Below, piece after piece: positions 16,309 to 24,404 of a DNA stretch of 40,816 bases. Position 1 is the first letter of the stretch. Every line of letters begins with the position of its first letter. The position numbers and the translations under genes were made by a program. The stretch covers positions 1 through 40,816 of the forward strand of contig JAPWAE010000013.1 in assembly GCA_041432705.1 (NCBI GenBank), written 5' to 3'. The notes under the pieces are model-generated. The model was not told where the DNA came from. It did not search any database and saw nothing but the letters and a program-made list of their open reading frames with translations. Source of the DNA: Pauljensenia sp018375675 (GTDB lineage Bacteria > Actinomycetota > Actinomycetes > Actinomycetales > Actinomycetaceae).

Positions 16309-17991
16309 ATGGCGACGCACGACGTCCTGCACGGCATCGGCGTCTCCGCCGGTACGGCTGCAGCTCCCGCCGCGATCGTCCAGCCTGCCCCCGGCGTCGA
16401 CACGACGGAGCCGGGCAGCATCGACGCTGCCGCTGACGGCGCGCGTGTCCGTGAGGCGCTCGCAGCCGTTTCCGCTCGTCTGAGCGAGCGCGCTACGAAC
16501 GCGCCGGAGGAGACGAAGGCGATCCTCAAGGCCACCGCCCAGCTCGCGGGTGACCGCGGCCTGGCCAAGGCCGTTGATAAGAAGCTGAAGAAGGGCCTCG
16601 GTGTCACCCAGGCCGTCCATGACGCTGTCGAGGACTACGCGCAGATGCTGCGTGGCCTGGGCGGCTACATGGCCGAGCGTGCGACCGACCTGTACGACGT
16701 ACGCGACCGCGCGATCTGCGAGCTGCGCGGCCTGCCCGAACCCGGCGTGCCGGCCTTCGACGGCCCCGTCGTCCTCGTGGCCCGCGACCTGGCTCCCGCA
16801 GAGACCGCGACCCTGAACCCGGAGACCGTCCTCGGCATCATCACCGAGGTCGGCGGCCCTACCTCGCACACGGCTATCCTGGCCGCCCAGCTGGGCATCC
16901 CCGCGATCGTTAAGGCTGAGGGCATCATGGCTGTCGAGGAAGGCACGATGCTGGCCCTCGACGGTGGCGTCGGCGAGGTCATCGTCGCCCCCACCGATGA
17001 CGAGGTGGACCTGCTCAAGGAGCGCTCGCGTCGCCGTGCGCTCGCCCTGGCTGGCTCGACCGGCGAGGGGGCGACCTACGACGGCTACCGCGTCAAGCTC
17101 CTGGCCAACATTGGCACGGTTGACGATGCGATCAAGTCGTCGAAGGTCGACCTCGAGGGGTCTGGCCTGTTCCGCACGGAGTTCCTGTTCCTGGAGCGCT
17201 CGGAGGCCCCGACGCTGGAGGAGCAGACCGATACCTACACGAAGGTCCTCCAGGCCTTCGGGTCGCGTCGAGTCGTCGTGCGTACGCTCGACGCGGGTGC
17301 CGACAAGCCGCTGAGCTTCGCGGACCTGGGTACCGAGGAGAACCCTGCCCTGGGTGTGCGCGGCCTGCGCCTGTGCCAGGTGCGAGAGGACCTCATCGAC
17401 ACGCAGCTGCAGGCTCTGGCCGCCGCCCACAAGGCGACGGGCGCAGACCTGTGGGTCATGGCCCCCATGGTGTCGACCGCTGACGAAGCTCAGTGGTTCG
17501 CCGACAAGGCGCGAGGCTACGGCCTGCCCAAGGTCGGCATCATGATCGAGGTGCCCGCGGCCGCTCTGCGCGCCGAGCAGCTCCTATCGATCGTGGACTT
17601 CGCGTCTATCGGCACGAACGACCTGACCCAGTACACGATGGCCGCCGACCGTCTGGACGGCAACCTGGCGCCCCTCCTGGATCCGTGGCAGCCCGCGGTC
17701 CTCGAGATGATCCGCCACGCCTGCAACGGCGGTCGCGCGACGGGCAAGCCGATTGGCGTGTGTGGCGAGGCGGGCGGCGACCCGCTGCTGGCCCTGGTCC
17801 TCACTGGCCTGGGTGTCGCCTCCCTGTCGATGGCACCGTCGAAGGTCAAGTCCGTGCGCGCCGCCCTGCGCATGCACGACCTGGCGACCTGCCAGCAGAT
17901 GGCCGCCTACGCGGTGGATGCGCCCAACGCGAAGGAAGGCCGCGAGAACGTCCTGAAGCTGGTGGCTCCGGCGATGCTGGATCTGCTCTGA
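16309..17991 (+). CDS. ptsI: PTS Enzyme I (phosphoenolpyruvate-protein phosphotransferase)
   Basis: Autophosphorylates from PEP and hands the phosphate to HPr; cytoplasmic dimer, 560 residues, normal length. The N-terminal HPr-binding and phosphohistidine domains end in GGPTSHTAILAAQLGIPAIV with active His187. The C-terminal PEP-binding barrel shows GLFRTEFLFLER, GADKPL, NPALGVRGLRL, SIGTNDLTQYTMAADR and the catalytic Cys in GVCGEAGGDP. That last motif is GEAGGDP where most homologues read GELAGDP, a mild variation. It starts 4 nt after ptsH, with CAGGAG at the ptsH end as ribosome site, and ends at a very strong terminator. Confidence 0.96.
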   Translation: MATHDVLHGIGVSAGTAAAPAAIVQPAPGVDTTEPGSIDAAADGARVREALAAVSARLSERATNAPEETKAILKATAQLAGDRGLAKAVDKKLKKGLGVTQAVHDAVEDYAQMLRGLGGYMAERATDLYDVRDRAICELRGLPEPGVPAFDGPVVLVARDLAPAETATLNPETVLGIITEVGGPTSHTAILAAQLGIPAIVKAEGIMAVEEGTMLALDGGVGEVIVAPTDDEVDLLKERSRRRALALAGSTGEGATYDGYRVKLLANIGTVDDAIKSSKVDLEGSGLFRTEFLFLERSEAPTLEEQTDTYTKVLQAFGSRRVVVRTLDAGADKPLSFADLGTEENPALGVRGLRLCQVREDLIDTQLQALAAAHKATGADLWVMAPMVSTADEAQWFADKARGYGLPKVGIMIEVPAAALRAEQLLSIVDFASIGTNDLTQYTMAADRLDGNLAPLLDPWQPAVLEMIRHACNGGRATGKPIGVCGEAGGDPLLALVLTGLGVASLSMAPSKVKSVRAALRMHDLATCQQMAAYAVDAPNAKEGRENVLKLVAPAMLDLL

Positions 17992-18010
17992 TTCGACGCT
18001 TCTGACACGC

Positions 18011-18056
18011 AACGGGGTGGGCCCGGGAACCGATTGGTTCCCGGGCCCACCCCGTT
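18011..18056. terminator. Bidirectional terminator after ptsI
   Basis: Perfect 21-bp inverted repeat (18011-18031 with 18036-18056) with a GATT loop, followed by TTG. It lies between the convergent ptsI and the membrane-protein gene at 18079. Confidence 0.9.
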
Positions 18057-18078
18057 TGTGTGCGTGTTGTACGGCGCG

Positions 18079-18786
18079 TCAGTCCCGGCGGATTGCGTCG
18101 GCTGGGTTGGGGGCGGCTGGTGTGCCTGCACCCTGCTTCGGTGTCTTGGTGGATCGACCCGAGAAGAGCGCGGTGAGGATCAGGATGACGCCGAGGATCG
18201 CGATCGCGCTGATCCCGAGGATCGGCAGGTTGAGGTTCGTGATGTAGGCCTCGGCGATCAGGAAAGCGCCCACCATACACACCAGGAGAGCCCACACGAA
18301 CGAACCGACGCGCACGCCCCTGCGGGGGGCCTCGGGCATCGTGCGTACATCGACGGGGACGGTCGGTGCACTCCACGTGGCGTGAGCGCCCGCAGCGGAT
18401 GCCCCCAAGGGCTCCTGAGCGCCGGCGGCTGCCCCGGCCTCGTGCCCCCGAGGAGTCGACTCGCCTGTGGAGGCTGGATCGAAGGCGGTGCGTCCGCCCG
18501 TGCCTACAGAGCCAGAGGGAGCGCCAGCCTGCGCCTGTGAGCCCTGAGCGCCCGATGCGCCCGCCTGGCTCTCAGCGCCAGCGTCTGCCCGAAAGGGATC
18601 GGCAGGTATCTGCGTCGTCGGGGCCTCGCGGAAGATCGCGAGCGGGTCCGAGGAGAAGTCCAGCGAAGAGGTCGGCATCTCGGTGGTCACGTCCTGGCCG
18701 ACGGAAGGGGCGGGAGCCGTCGGCAGCGGCGTCGTCTCATCGAATTCGGGTAGCTGGGTGGTCTGATCGTCGTTGGAAGTAGTCAT
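18079..18786 (-). CDS. Hypothetical membrane protein with disordered N-terminus
   Basis: 235 residues, no recognised family. The first 150 residues are low-complexity and rich in Thr, Pro, Ala and Gly, with recurrent TTQLP/TTQIP-like words. Two membrane spans follow (VGSFVWALLVCMVGAFLIAEAY and ILGISAIAILGVILILTALF) and a short charged C-terminus. The ATG at 18786 follows AAGGA at good distance and lies 15 nt after the PspC gene, so the two are one operon. The context suggests a role in the same envelope-stress circuit, perhaps as an interaction or anchoring partner. Nothing in the sequence gives an activity. Confidence 0.75.
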   Translation of the reverse strand: MTTSNDDQTTQLPEFDETTPLPTAPAPSVGQDVTTEMPTSSLDFSSDPLAIFREAPTTQIPADPFRADAGAESQAGASGAQGSQAQAGAPSGSVGTGGRTAFDPASTGESTPRGHEAGAAAGAQEPLGASAAGAHATWSAPTVPVDVRTMPEAPRRGVRVGSFVWALLVCMVGAFLIAEAYITNLNLPILGISAIAILGVILILTALFSGRSTKTPKQGAGTPAAPNPADAIRRD

Positions 18787-18801
18787 GGTCGTATTCCTTC
18801 C

Positions 18802-20550
18802 TCAGTTACCCGACTGGGAGCCGGTGGGGGTAGGGGACGGGGTGGGCGTTGCGCTCGGGGTAGGGGACGGGGTGGGCGTTGCGCTCGGGGCGGCGCTCGG
18901 AGTCGCCGAAGGGGTGGCGGAGGGAGCTGCAGGTGCGGAATTCCACGTGCCCGAGGCATCGGGGGACTGCACGATCGTCAGCGTGTCGATGTCCGCGTCG
19001 TCGGTGATAAGAATCGTGATGCCGCCGAGCGAGGGCTTTCCCCAGGCAGGCGAGGCGACGGTCACGCCGGAGCAGCCGTCCAGGGGCTCGGCCCATCCGT
19101 TGCCGTCCATGTTGGTGGACAGGTTGTCGATGCTGGATTGACAGATGATCTGCACGGGCTGGCCCTCGGTCATCTGGATGGTGAGTCGGTTCCAGGCCTG
19201 CCAGTTGACCGTGATGGTCTTGGTTGTGCCGACGGGGGCGCCGGTCAGGTCGAGCGTGGTCGAGCTGGCCGGGTTGCCTCCACTGACCTTGTCGACCGTC
19301 CAGTCGAGCGTCGTCTGGTTACCGATGGAACCCACGTGAGTGTTGGTGAGGAAATCGGTTGGGTGAGATGCCTGGGAGCCAACGAGGGCTGTGGGGAGTG
19401 CCATCACTATGCCGATGACCGACAGGGTAGTGAGCCAGCCGGCGCTGCGATCGCGCAGGGCGGCAATCGCCAGGGAGAACCCGACGATGAGCAGGCACAC
19501 GCCGCCACCAACGGTGATGATGCGGGCGATCGTTTGCCCCTCGTTCTCCCCCGTGATGAAGGGGATGGCGGGGCCTTTATCGACCATGTAAATGCCAGCG
19601 AAAACGGCGGCCACCACCAGGACCAGCAGGCCAGTGATCGCGAGGTTGACACGACTGGAGACAGTGCGCGGGCGATGCGTCGGCATGGGACGCGGGGTCC
19701 ACTGACGAGGCCTGGGCGCGCTAGGCGGAGGCGTCCAGCCGGGGTGGGGTTGGGTGGGGCGAGCGGCGGCCGGGCGAGGCCCGGCGTTCGTGCCCTGAGC
19801 GGCGGAGGTGGCGGCGCCTGTGGGGCGCGGGGCGCCCGCGCTACCTGCGCTTCCTGCGGGGACGCCGTAGGCGGGGAATCCCTCGGGGGCCTGAGCGTTC
19901 TGCTGCTGCGGCATGGTGGTGCCCCTGTCCTCAGCGCCCGGGGCGCTGCGCCCAAAAGGGGCGGAGGCTCCCGCCGCCGACGCCTGCTGCTGGGGGTTCC
20001 CGTACTGCGGGTTCCCGTACTGGGGATTGCCGAATTGGTGGGGCGCGCGGTTCGCGCCGGCCTGGGGGCCGCCCGACGATGAACGGGTGATGCTGACGAG
20101 TACCACGACGACGGCTGTGATGCCCGCGGCGAGTGCCAGGAGCTGAAGCCACCCGAGTCCCAAGCCCCCGATGATGCCTACCGCGGACAGTGACGAGGAC
20201 AGACCCGCAAGGATCATGAAGACGCCGCCGATCACCGCAATGTCGAAGCGGCCCTCCAGGGTCTCTTCCGCGTGGATGCGGCCGTCGGCGGCCTCGGGCA
20301 GGAGAAGCCACGCGAGTCCGTAAGCGATCGCCACGACGGGCATGCAGAACGCGGCAACCACCACGAGGACACGCACGAGTGACAGGTCCCAGCCCTGGCG
20401 AGCAGCAATGCCCGAGCACACGCCGCCGATTGCTCGTTCCTGAGCGCGGTACCAGCCCGAGCCTCGGACCGCGTCAAAGAAGCTATTACGGGGCGGGCGC
20501 TGCTGGTACTGGTCGCCGTACTGTGTTGTTCCGTTCGGCCAACTCATCAT
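18802..20550 (-). CDS. PspC-domain membrane protein with long extracellular tail
   Basis: 582 residues. A PspC domain (about 30-90) shows the family signature AIGGVCSGIAARQGWDLSLVRVLVVVAAF and AYGLAWLLLPEA. More hydrophobic helices follow, then a long Pro/Gln/Gly-rich linker (about 170-285, with NPQYGNPQYG repeats), two further spans, and a C-terminal beta-rich domain. It ends in about 40 residues of Ser-Ala-Thr-Pro repeats that contain a perfect 30-bp DNA duplication. GAGAGGA precedes the ATG pair at 20550/20547. It is divergent from a kinase that also starts with a PspC domain, an arrangement known in actinobacterial cell-envelope stress loci. A signalling or membrane-sensing role is inferred. 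Confidence 0.8.
   Translation of the reverse strand: MMSWPNGTTQYGDQYQQRPPRNSFFDAVRGSGWYRAQERAIGGVCSGIAARQGWDLSLVRVLVVVAAFCMPVVAIAYGLAWLLLPEAADGRIHAEETLEGRFDIAVIGGVFMILAGLSSSLSAVGIIGGLGLGWLQLLALAAGITAVVVVLVSITRSSSGGPQAGANRAPHQFGNPQYGNPQYGNPQQQASAAGASAPFGRSAPGAEDRGTTMPQQQNAQAPEGFPAYGVPAGSAGSAGAPRPTGAATSAAQGTNAGPRPAAARPTQPHPGWTPPPSAPRPRQWTPRPMPTHRPRTVSSRVNLAITGLLVLVVAAVFAGIYMVDKGPAIPFITGENEGQTIARIITVGGGVCLLIVGFSLAIAALRDRSAGWLTTLSVIGIVMALPTALVGSQASHPTDFLTNTHVGSIGNQTTLDWTVDKVSGGNPASSTTLDLTGAPVGTTKTITVNWQAWNRLTIQMTEGQPVQIICQSSIDNLSTNMDGNGWAEPLDGCSGVTVASPAWGKPSLGGITILITDDADIDTLTIVQSPDASGTWNSAPAAPSATPSATPSAAPSATPTPSPTPSATPTPSPTPTGSQSGN
18827..18886. repeat. Perfect 30-bp tandem duplication inside the PspC gene
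   Basis: Two identical 30-bp units (18827-18856 and 18857-18886), followed by a partial GGCGCTCGG copy. It encodes a doubled SATPTPSPTP decapeptide. As a whole-codon repeat it can expand or shrink without a frameshift. Confidence 0.92.
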
Positions 20551-20704
20551 GCACTTCCTCTCGATGGGATCCACACGGCGCGGATCGATACCACTACTCA
20601 ACCAAAGAGCCGGGGCGCCCCGATAGTAGGGGACCCCCTGAACGACCCCTGATTGTGGTGGGGGTACCCCGGGGGTCGCCCCCGTGGCATGCCACAATGG
20701 GAGC

Positions 20705-21997
20705 GTGAGCAGACCCGTGAACTCCCCCCACCCGGGGTGGACTCCACCCATTCCGGCACCCCCCGCCAGGCCCCCGCTTGTGCGCGCGACCGCCGCGAGC
20801 CCGGATATGCCGGCCCCCTGGATGGGAGGCGTGTGCGCCGGATTGGCCGTGCACCTGGGAGTGTCGGCCGCGCTCGTGCGCATCATCATGATCTGCATGA
20901 CCTTTGTGGGTCTCGGCTTCGGTGTTTACCTGTGGCTGTGGGTGACGGTCCCCGAAGACTCCCCGGAGCGAAGCGGGGAGGGCACGCTCAGCCCCGGCCT
21001 CGTCCGACTGCGCGAGGAACGTGCCGCCCAGGTGTCGCGTAACCGCTTGATCGTCGTCGGCGTGGCCCTGATTGTGGCCGCGATCGTCGGCACGATCCTG
21101 AACGCGACCAACACGCTGGACTGGCGGGACATGGGGTCGATCATCACGATCGTTTCCGGGATCTCACTCGTGTGGAGCCAGAGTCGCAACGTGAGTTCCT
21201 GGCGGTCGCTGCGCTTCATCGGGGCTGTCTTCGGCGGCATCGTGCTGCTCAGCCTCGGCGTCGTCATGGTGGCCTCGCGCGACAACCCGCCGATTATTCT
21301 GCTGCGTGGCGGCCTCATCGGCGCTGCCCTGGTCGCGGGTGTGCTCTTCGCCCTCGTCCCCATGTGGCTGCGAACGACGAAGGACCTGTCCCAGGCCCAG
21401 GCGCAGCGCGTGCGCGAATCCGAACGCGCCGATATCGCCGCCCACCTGCATGACTCCGTGCTCCAGGCCCTCACCCTCATTCGAGCCTCCGCCGAGGACC
21501 CCGCCCGCGTGCGCGCCATCGCCCTCACTGAGGAGCGTGAGCTGCGCGCCTGGCTCTACACGGGCCACGCGCAGGCAGCCGACTCCCTCGACGCCGCCGT
21601 CACCGAGGCGGTCGTGGGCGTCGAGAGCCGCTACGGCGTGCCCATCAGCGTGGTTGTCGTCGGTGACATGCGCCCGGGCCCCGGCGAACTCGCGCTCGTC
21701 GCCGCCCTCGCGGAGGCCTGCCAAAACGCCGTGCGCCACGGCGCTCCGCCCGTCTCCGTCTACGTCGAAGTACGCCCTCAGGCTGTGGAGGCCTTCATCA
21801 AAGACAGCGGCGAGGGCTTCGACCCCGCCTCGATCGCGGCCGACCGCCACGGCGTGCGCGACTCCATCGTTGGGCGCATGCGCAGGACCGGGGGTAACGC
21901 CACGATCAGGCGTCTCGCCCGCGGAACCGAAGTTGCTCTGAGCGTGCCGCGCTCCGATATCCTGGAAGAAACAGCGCCCAATGGGAGGACCCAGTGA
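20705..21997 (+). CDS. PspC-domain sensor histidine kinase
   Basis: 430-residue membrane kinase of the HisKA_3/NarL-type group. A Pro-rich start is followed by a PspC domain (about 36-85, GGVCAGLAVHLGVSAALVRIIMI). Four to five membrane spans follow without a large external loop. The dimerisation helix ERADIAAHLHDSVLQALTLI carries the phosphoacceptor His249. The ATPase core shows LAEACQNAVRHG (N box) and DSGEGFDP (G box). The GTG at 20705 is only 6 nt after a CACAAT hexamer. The stop overlaps the regulator start by 4 bp. The lack of an external sensor and the PspC domain suggest that it senses membrane state, as in LiaS-type kinases; inference. Confidence 0.88.
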   Translation: MSRPVNSPHPGWTPPIPAPPARPPLVRATAASPDMPAPWMGGVCAGLAVHLGVSAALVRIIMICMTFVGLGFGVYLWLWVTVPEDSPERSGEGTLSPGLVRLREERAAQVSRNRLIVVGVALIVAAIVGTILNATNTLDWRDMGSIITIVSGISLVWSQSRNVSSWRSLRFIGAVFGGIVLLSLGVVMVASRDNPPIILLRGGLIGAALVAGVLFALVPMWLRTTKDLSQAQAQRVRESERADIAAHLHDSVLQALTLIRASAEDPARVRAIALTEERELRAWLYTGHAQAADSLDAAVTEAVVGVESRYGVPISVVVVGDMRPGPGELALVAALAEACQNAVRHGAPPVSVYVEVRPQAVEAFIKDSGEGFDPASIAADRHGVRDSIVGRMRRTGGNATIRRLARGTEVALSVPRSDILEETAPNGRTQ

Positions 21998-22644
21998 CCA
22001 TCCGCATCCTCGTCATCGACGACCACCCCATGGTTCGGGCAGGCGTGCGCGCCGAGCTCGAAAACTCCGGGGCCGACCTGGAGGTCGTCGGCGACGCCTC
22101 CGACGTTGAGGGCGCCATCGCAGCCTGCCGCGCGCTCACCCCGGACGTGGCCCTCCTCGACGTGCACCTGCCCGGCGGAAACGGCGGAGGCGGGGCCGAA
22201 GTGGCCAGCACGTGCCGCGACATCGAGGGCCTGCACTTCCTGGCGCTGTCTGTCTCGGACGCCGCCGAAGACGTCGTCCAGGTTATCCGCGCGGGCGCCC
22301 GAGGATACGTCACCAAGTCGATCTCCACCCCCGACCTCGTCGAGGCTATTGGCCGCGTCGCCGCCGGGGACGCCGCCTTCAGCCCGCGCCTGGCCGGCTT
22401 CGTGCTCGACGCCTTCGGGACCGGAGAGGTCTCCACGACCGACACCGAACTGGACCTGCTGTCCGCGCGCGAGCAGGAGGTCATGCGCCTCATCGCCCGC
22501 GGCTACACGTACAAGGAAGTCGCCCACGACCTGTTCATCTCCATCAAGACCGTCGAAACCCACGTGAGTTCGGTTCTGCGCAAGCTCCAGCTCTCCAACC
22601 GCAACGAGCTGACGCGCTGGGCGATGCAGCGACACATCGTGTGA
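21994..22644 (+). CDS. LuxR-type response regulator
   Basis: 216 residues: a receiver domain (1-120) with acidic pocket Asp9/Asp10, phosphoacceptor Asp56 (VALLDVHLPGG) and Lys in GYVTKSI, then a LuxR/NarL helix-turn-helix (LSAREQEVMRLIARGYTYKEVAHDLFISIKTVETHVSSVLRKL, about 155-200). It is translationally coupled to the kinase (GTGA overlap) and is its cognate partner. Likely targets are the divergent PspC operon and its own promoter, but no operator was identified. The receiver has a short Gly-rich insertion (GGNGGGGAE) just after the phosphorylation site. Confidence 0.92.
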   Translation: MTIRILVIDDHPMVRAGVRAELENSGADLEVVGDASDVEGAIAACRALTPDVALLDVHLPGGNGGGGAEVASTCRDIEGLHFLALSVSDAAEDVVQVIRAGARGYVTKSISTPDLVEAIGRVAAGDAAFSPRLAGFVLDAFGTGEVSTTDTELDLLSAREQEVMRLIARGYTYKEVAHDLFISIKTVETHVSSVLRKLQLSNRNELTRWAMQRHIV

Positions 22645-22663
22645 GGTCGGACCCCTTTCGCGC

Positions 22664-22684
22664 GCCCCATCCGGAGAGTGGGGC
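22664..22684 (+). terminator. Weak hairpin after the response regulator
   Basis: GCCCCA (22664-22669) pairs with TGGGGC (22679-22684), 20 nt after the stop; no T tract. Confidence 0.35.
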
Positions 22685-22776
22685 CCATGCGTGCCTACAA
22701 TGGAATCCCGAGAGCGTGACAGCGCCTGACCGCCCCGCACGGACGGCCCCTTTCATTCCGCGACCTCGGAGGATGC

Positions 22777-24267
22777 ATGCACCGCATCGGTTTTGATAGT
22801 GATCAGTACATCGAGATGCAGTCTCGACACATCGCCCAGCGACGAAGCGAATTCGGCGGAAAGCTGTATTTGGAGTTCGGCGGTAAGCTGATCGACGACA
22901 TGCACGCGTCGCGTGTTTTGCCCGGTTTTACGCCCGATAACAAGGTGCGTATGCTGCGCGAACTGGCGGATGAGGTCGAGATCATCGTCGCCGTCAACGC
23001 CAAGGACTTCGCGCGCCGCAAGGTCCGCGCAGACATGGGAACCACCTACGACGACGAGGTTCTGCGCCAGATCGACGAGTTCCGTGAGCGTGGCCTGTAC
23101 GTCGGTTCCGTCGTCATCACGCAGTGGACGGACGACAACAAAGCGGCCGCTGAGGTGAAGGAACGCTTCGAGAAGCTCGGCATCCGCGTCTACCGCCACT
23201 TCCCGATCCCCGGCTACCCCTCGGACGTCGAGCGCATCGTCTCGGACGAGGGCTACGGCGCCAACGAGTACGTGGAGACCAGCCGCAACCTCGTCGTTGT
23301 GACGGCTCCCGGCCCGGGCTCCGGCAAGATGGCGACCTGCCTGTCGCAGCTGTACCACGACCACAAGCGCGGGATCGAGTCGGGGTACGCGAAGTGGGAG
23401 ACCTTCCCGATCTGGAACATTCCGCTGGATCACCCGGTGAACATCGCCTACGAGGCGGCCACCGCCGACCTCGACGACGTCAACATGATCGATCCCTTCC
23501 ACCTGGAGGCGTACGGGATCAAGACGGTCAACTACAACCGTGACGTCGAAATTTTCCCGGTCCTGAACCGCCTCTTCGAGAAGATCCTCGGATCCTCCCC
23601 GTACAAGAGCCCCACGGACATGGGCGTCAACATGGCGGGCCACTGCATCGTTGACGACGAGGCCTGCAGGGAGGCCTCGCGCCAGGAGATCATTCGCCGC
23701 TACTACAAGGCCCTCGTGACCGAGAAGAAGGAGATGAGCGAGCCCGTGCAGTCGGCGCGCATCTCCCTGCTGATGAGCCGCGTGGGCGTGGGGCGCATGG
23801 ACCGCCCGGTCGTGCGTCCGGCCCTCGAGCTGGCCGAGGCCACGGGCGAGCCGGCCGCCGCGATCGAGCTGCCCGACGGCCAGATCGTCACGGGCAAGAC
23901 GTCGGCGCTGCTGGGCTGCTCCTCGGCGATGCTGCTCAACGCCCTGAAGAAGCTCGCAGGACTGCCGGACGAGGTCCAGCTCCTGGCCCCTCAGTCCATC
24001 GAGCCGATCCAGCGCCTCAAGACCCGCGACCTGGGCTCGCGCAACCCGCGCCTGCACACCGACGAGGTCCTCATCGCGCTCGCGGTGTCCGCCAACGGCG
24101 ACGACAACGCGCGCCGCGCCCTGGATAAGCTCAGCTCGCTGCGCGACTGCGACGTGCACGAGTCGGTCATCCTGGGCCCCGTGGACGAGGGCATCTTCCG
24201 TTCCCTCGGCATCCAGGTGACGACCGAGCCGGTGTACGCGACGAAGTCGCTGTACCGCAAGAAGTAA
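22777..24267 (+). CDS. DUF1846 family protein
   Basis: 496 residues, full length for the DUF1846 family, whose members resemble P-loop and phosphorylase-type folds but have no settled function. The start MHRIGFDSDQYIEMQSRHI, the central VVVTAPGPGSGKMATCLSQLYHD and MGVNMAGHCIVDDEACREASRQEIIRRYY are characteristic. GPGSGK resembles a Walker A loop and may bind a nucleotide. GGAGG lies 4 nt before ATG 22777. The gene stands alone, bounded by a strong terminator. It is cytoplasmic, with no signal or spans. Family identity is confident; function is not assigned. Confidence 0.88.
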   Translation: MHRIGFDSDQYIEMQSRHIAQRRSEFGGKLYLEFGGKLIDDMHASRVLPGFTPDNKVRMLRELADEVEIIVAVNAKDFARRKVRADMGTTYDDEVLRQIDEFRERGLYVGSVVITQWTDDNKAAAEVKERFEKLGIRVYRHFPIPGYPSDVERIVSDEGYGANEYVETSRNLVVVTAPGPGSGKMATCLSQLYHDHKRGIESGYAKWETFPIWNIPLDHPVNIAYEAATADLDDVNMIDPFHLEAYGIKTVNYNRDVEIFPVLNRLFEKILGSSPYKSPTDMGVNMAGHCIVDDEACREASRQEIIRRYYKALVTEKKEMSEPVQSARISLLMSRVGVGRMDRPVVRPALELAEATGEPAAAIELPDGQIVTGKTSALLGCSSAMLLNALKKLAGLPDEVQLLAPQSIEPIQRLKTRDLGSRNPRLHTDEVLIALAVSANGDDNARRALDKLSSLRDCDVHESVILGPVDEGIFRSLGIQVTTEPVYATKSLYRKK

Positions 24268-24273
24268 TCGCTT

Positions 24274-24328
24274 CGACGAGGCCGGGGTTTCTATCGCGTA
24301 TCAGCGCGGGGAGGCCCCGGCCTCGTCG
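24274..24328 (+). terminator. Terminator after the DUF1846 gene
   Basis: Perfect 14-bp inverted repeat (24274-24287 with 24315-24328), 6 nt after the stop, with a 27-nt loop. The arms carry the GACGAGGCCGGGG word that recurs in other terminators of this window. Confidence 0.78.
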
Positions 24329-24390
24329 TATGCCGCCTTTCGTGGTTGGCGCCACCCGGGGCGGGGGTCGCAGGTGAGGGTGGGGCGGTT

Positions 24391-24396
24391 TACCCT
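24391..24396 (+). promoter_or_regulatory. Candidate -10 box of the helicase gene
   Basis: TACCCT ends 8 nt before the ATG at 24405. The intervening TGGAGGCG is too close to be an ordinary ribosome site, so a leaderless start is likely. Confidence 0.4.
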
Positions 24397-24404
24397 TGGA
24401 GGCG

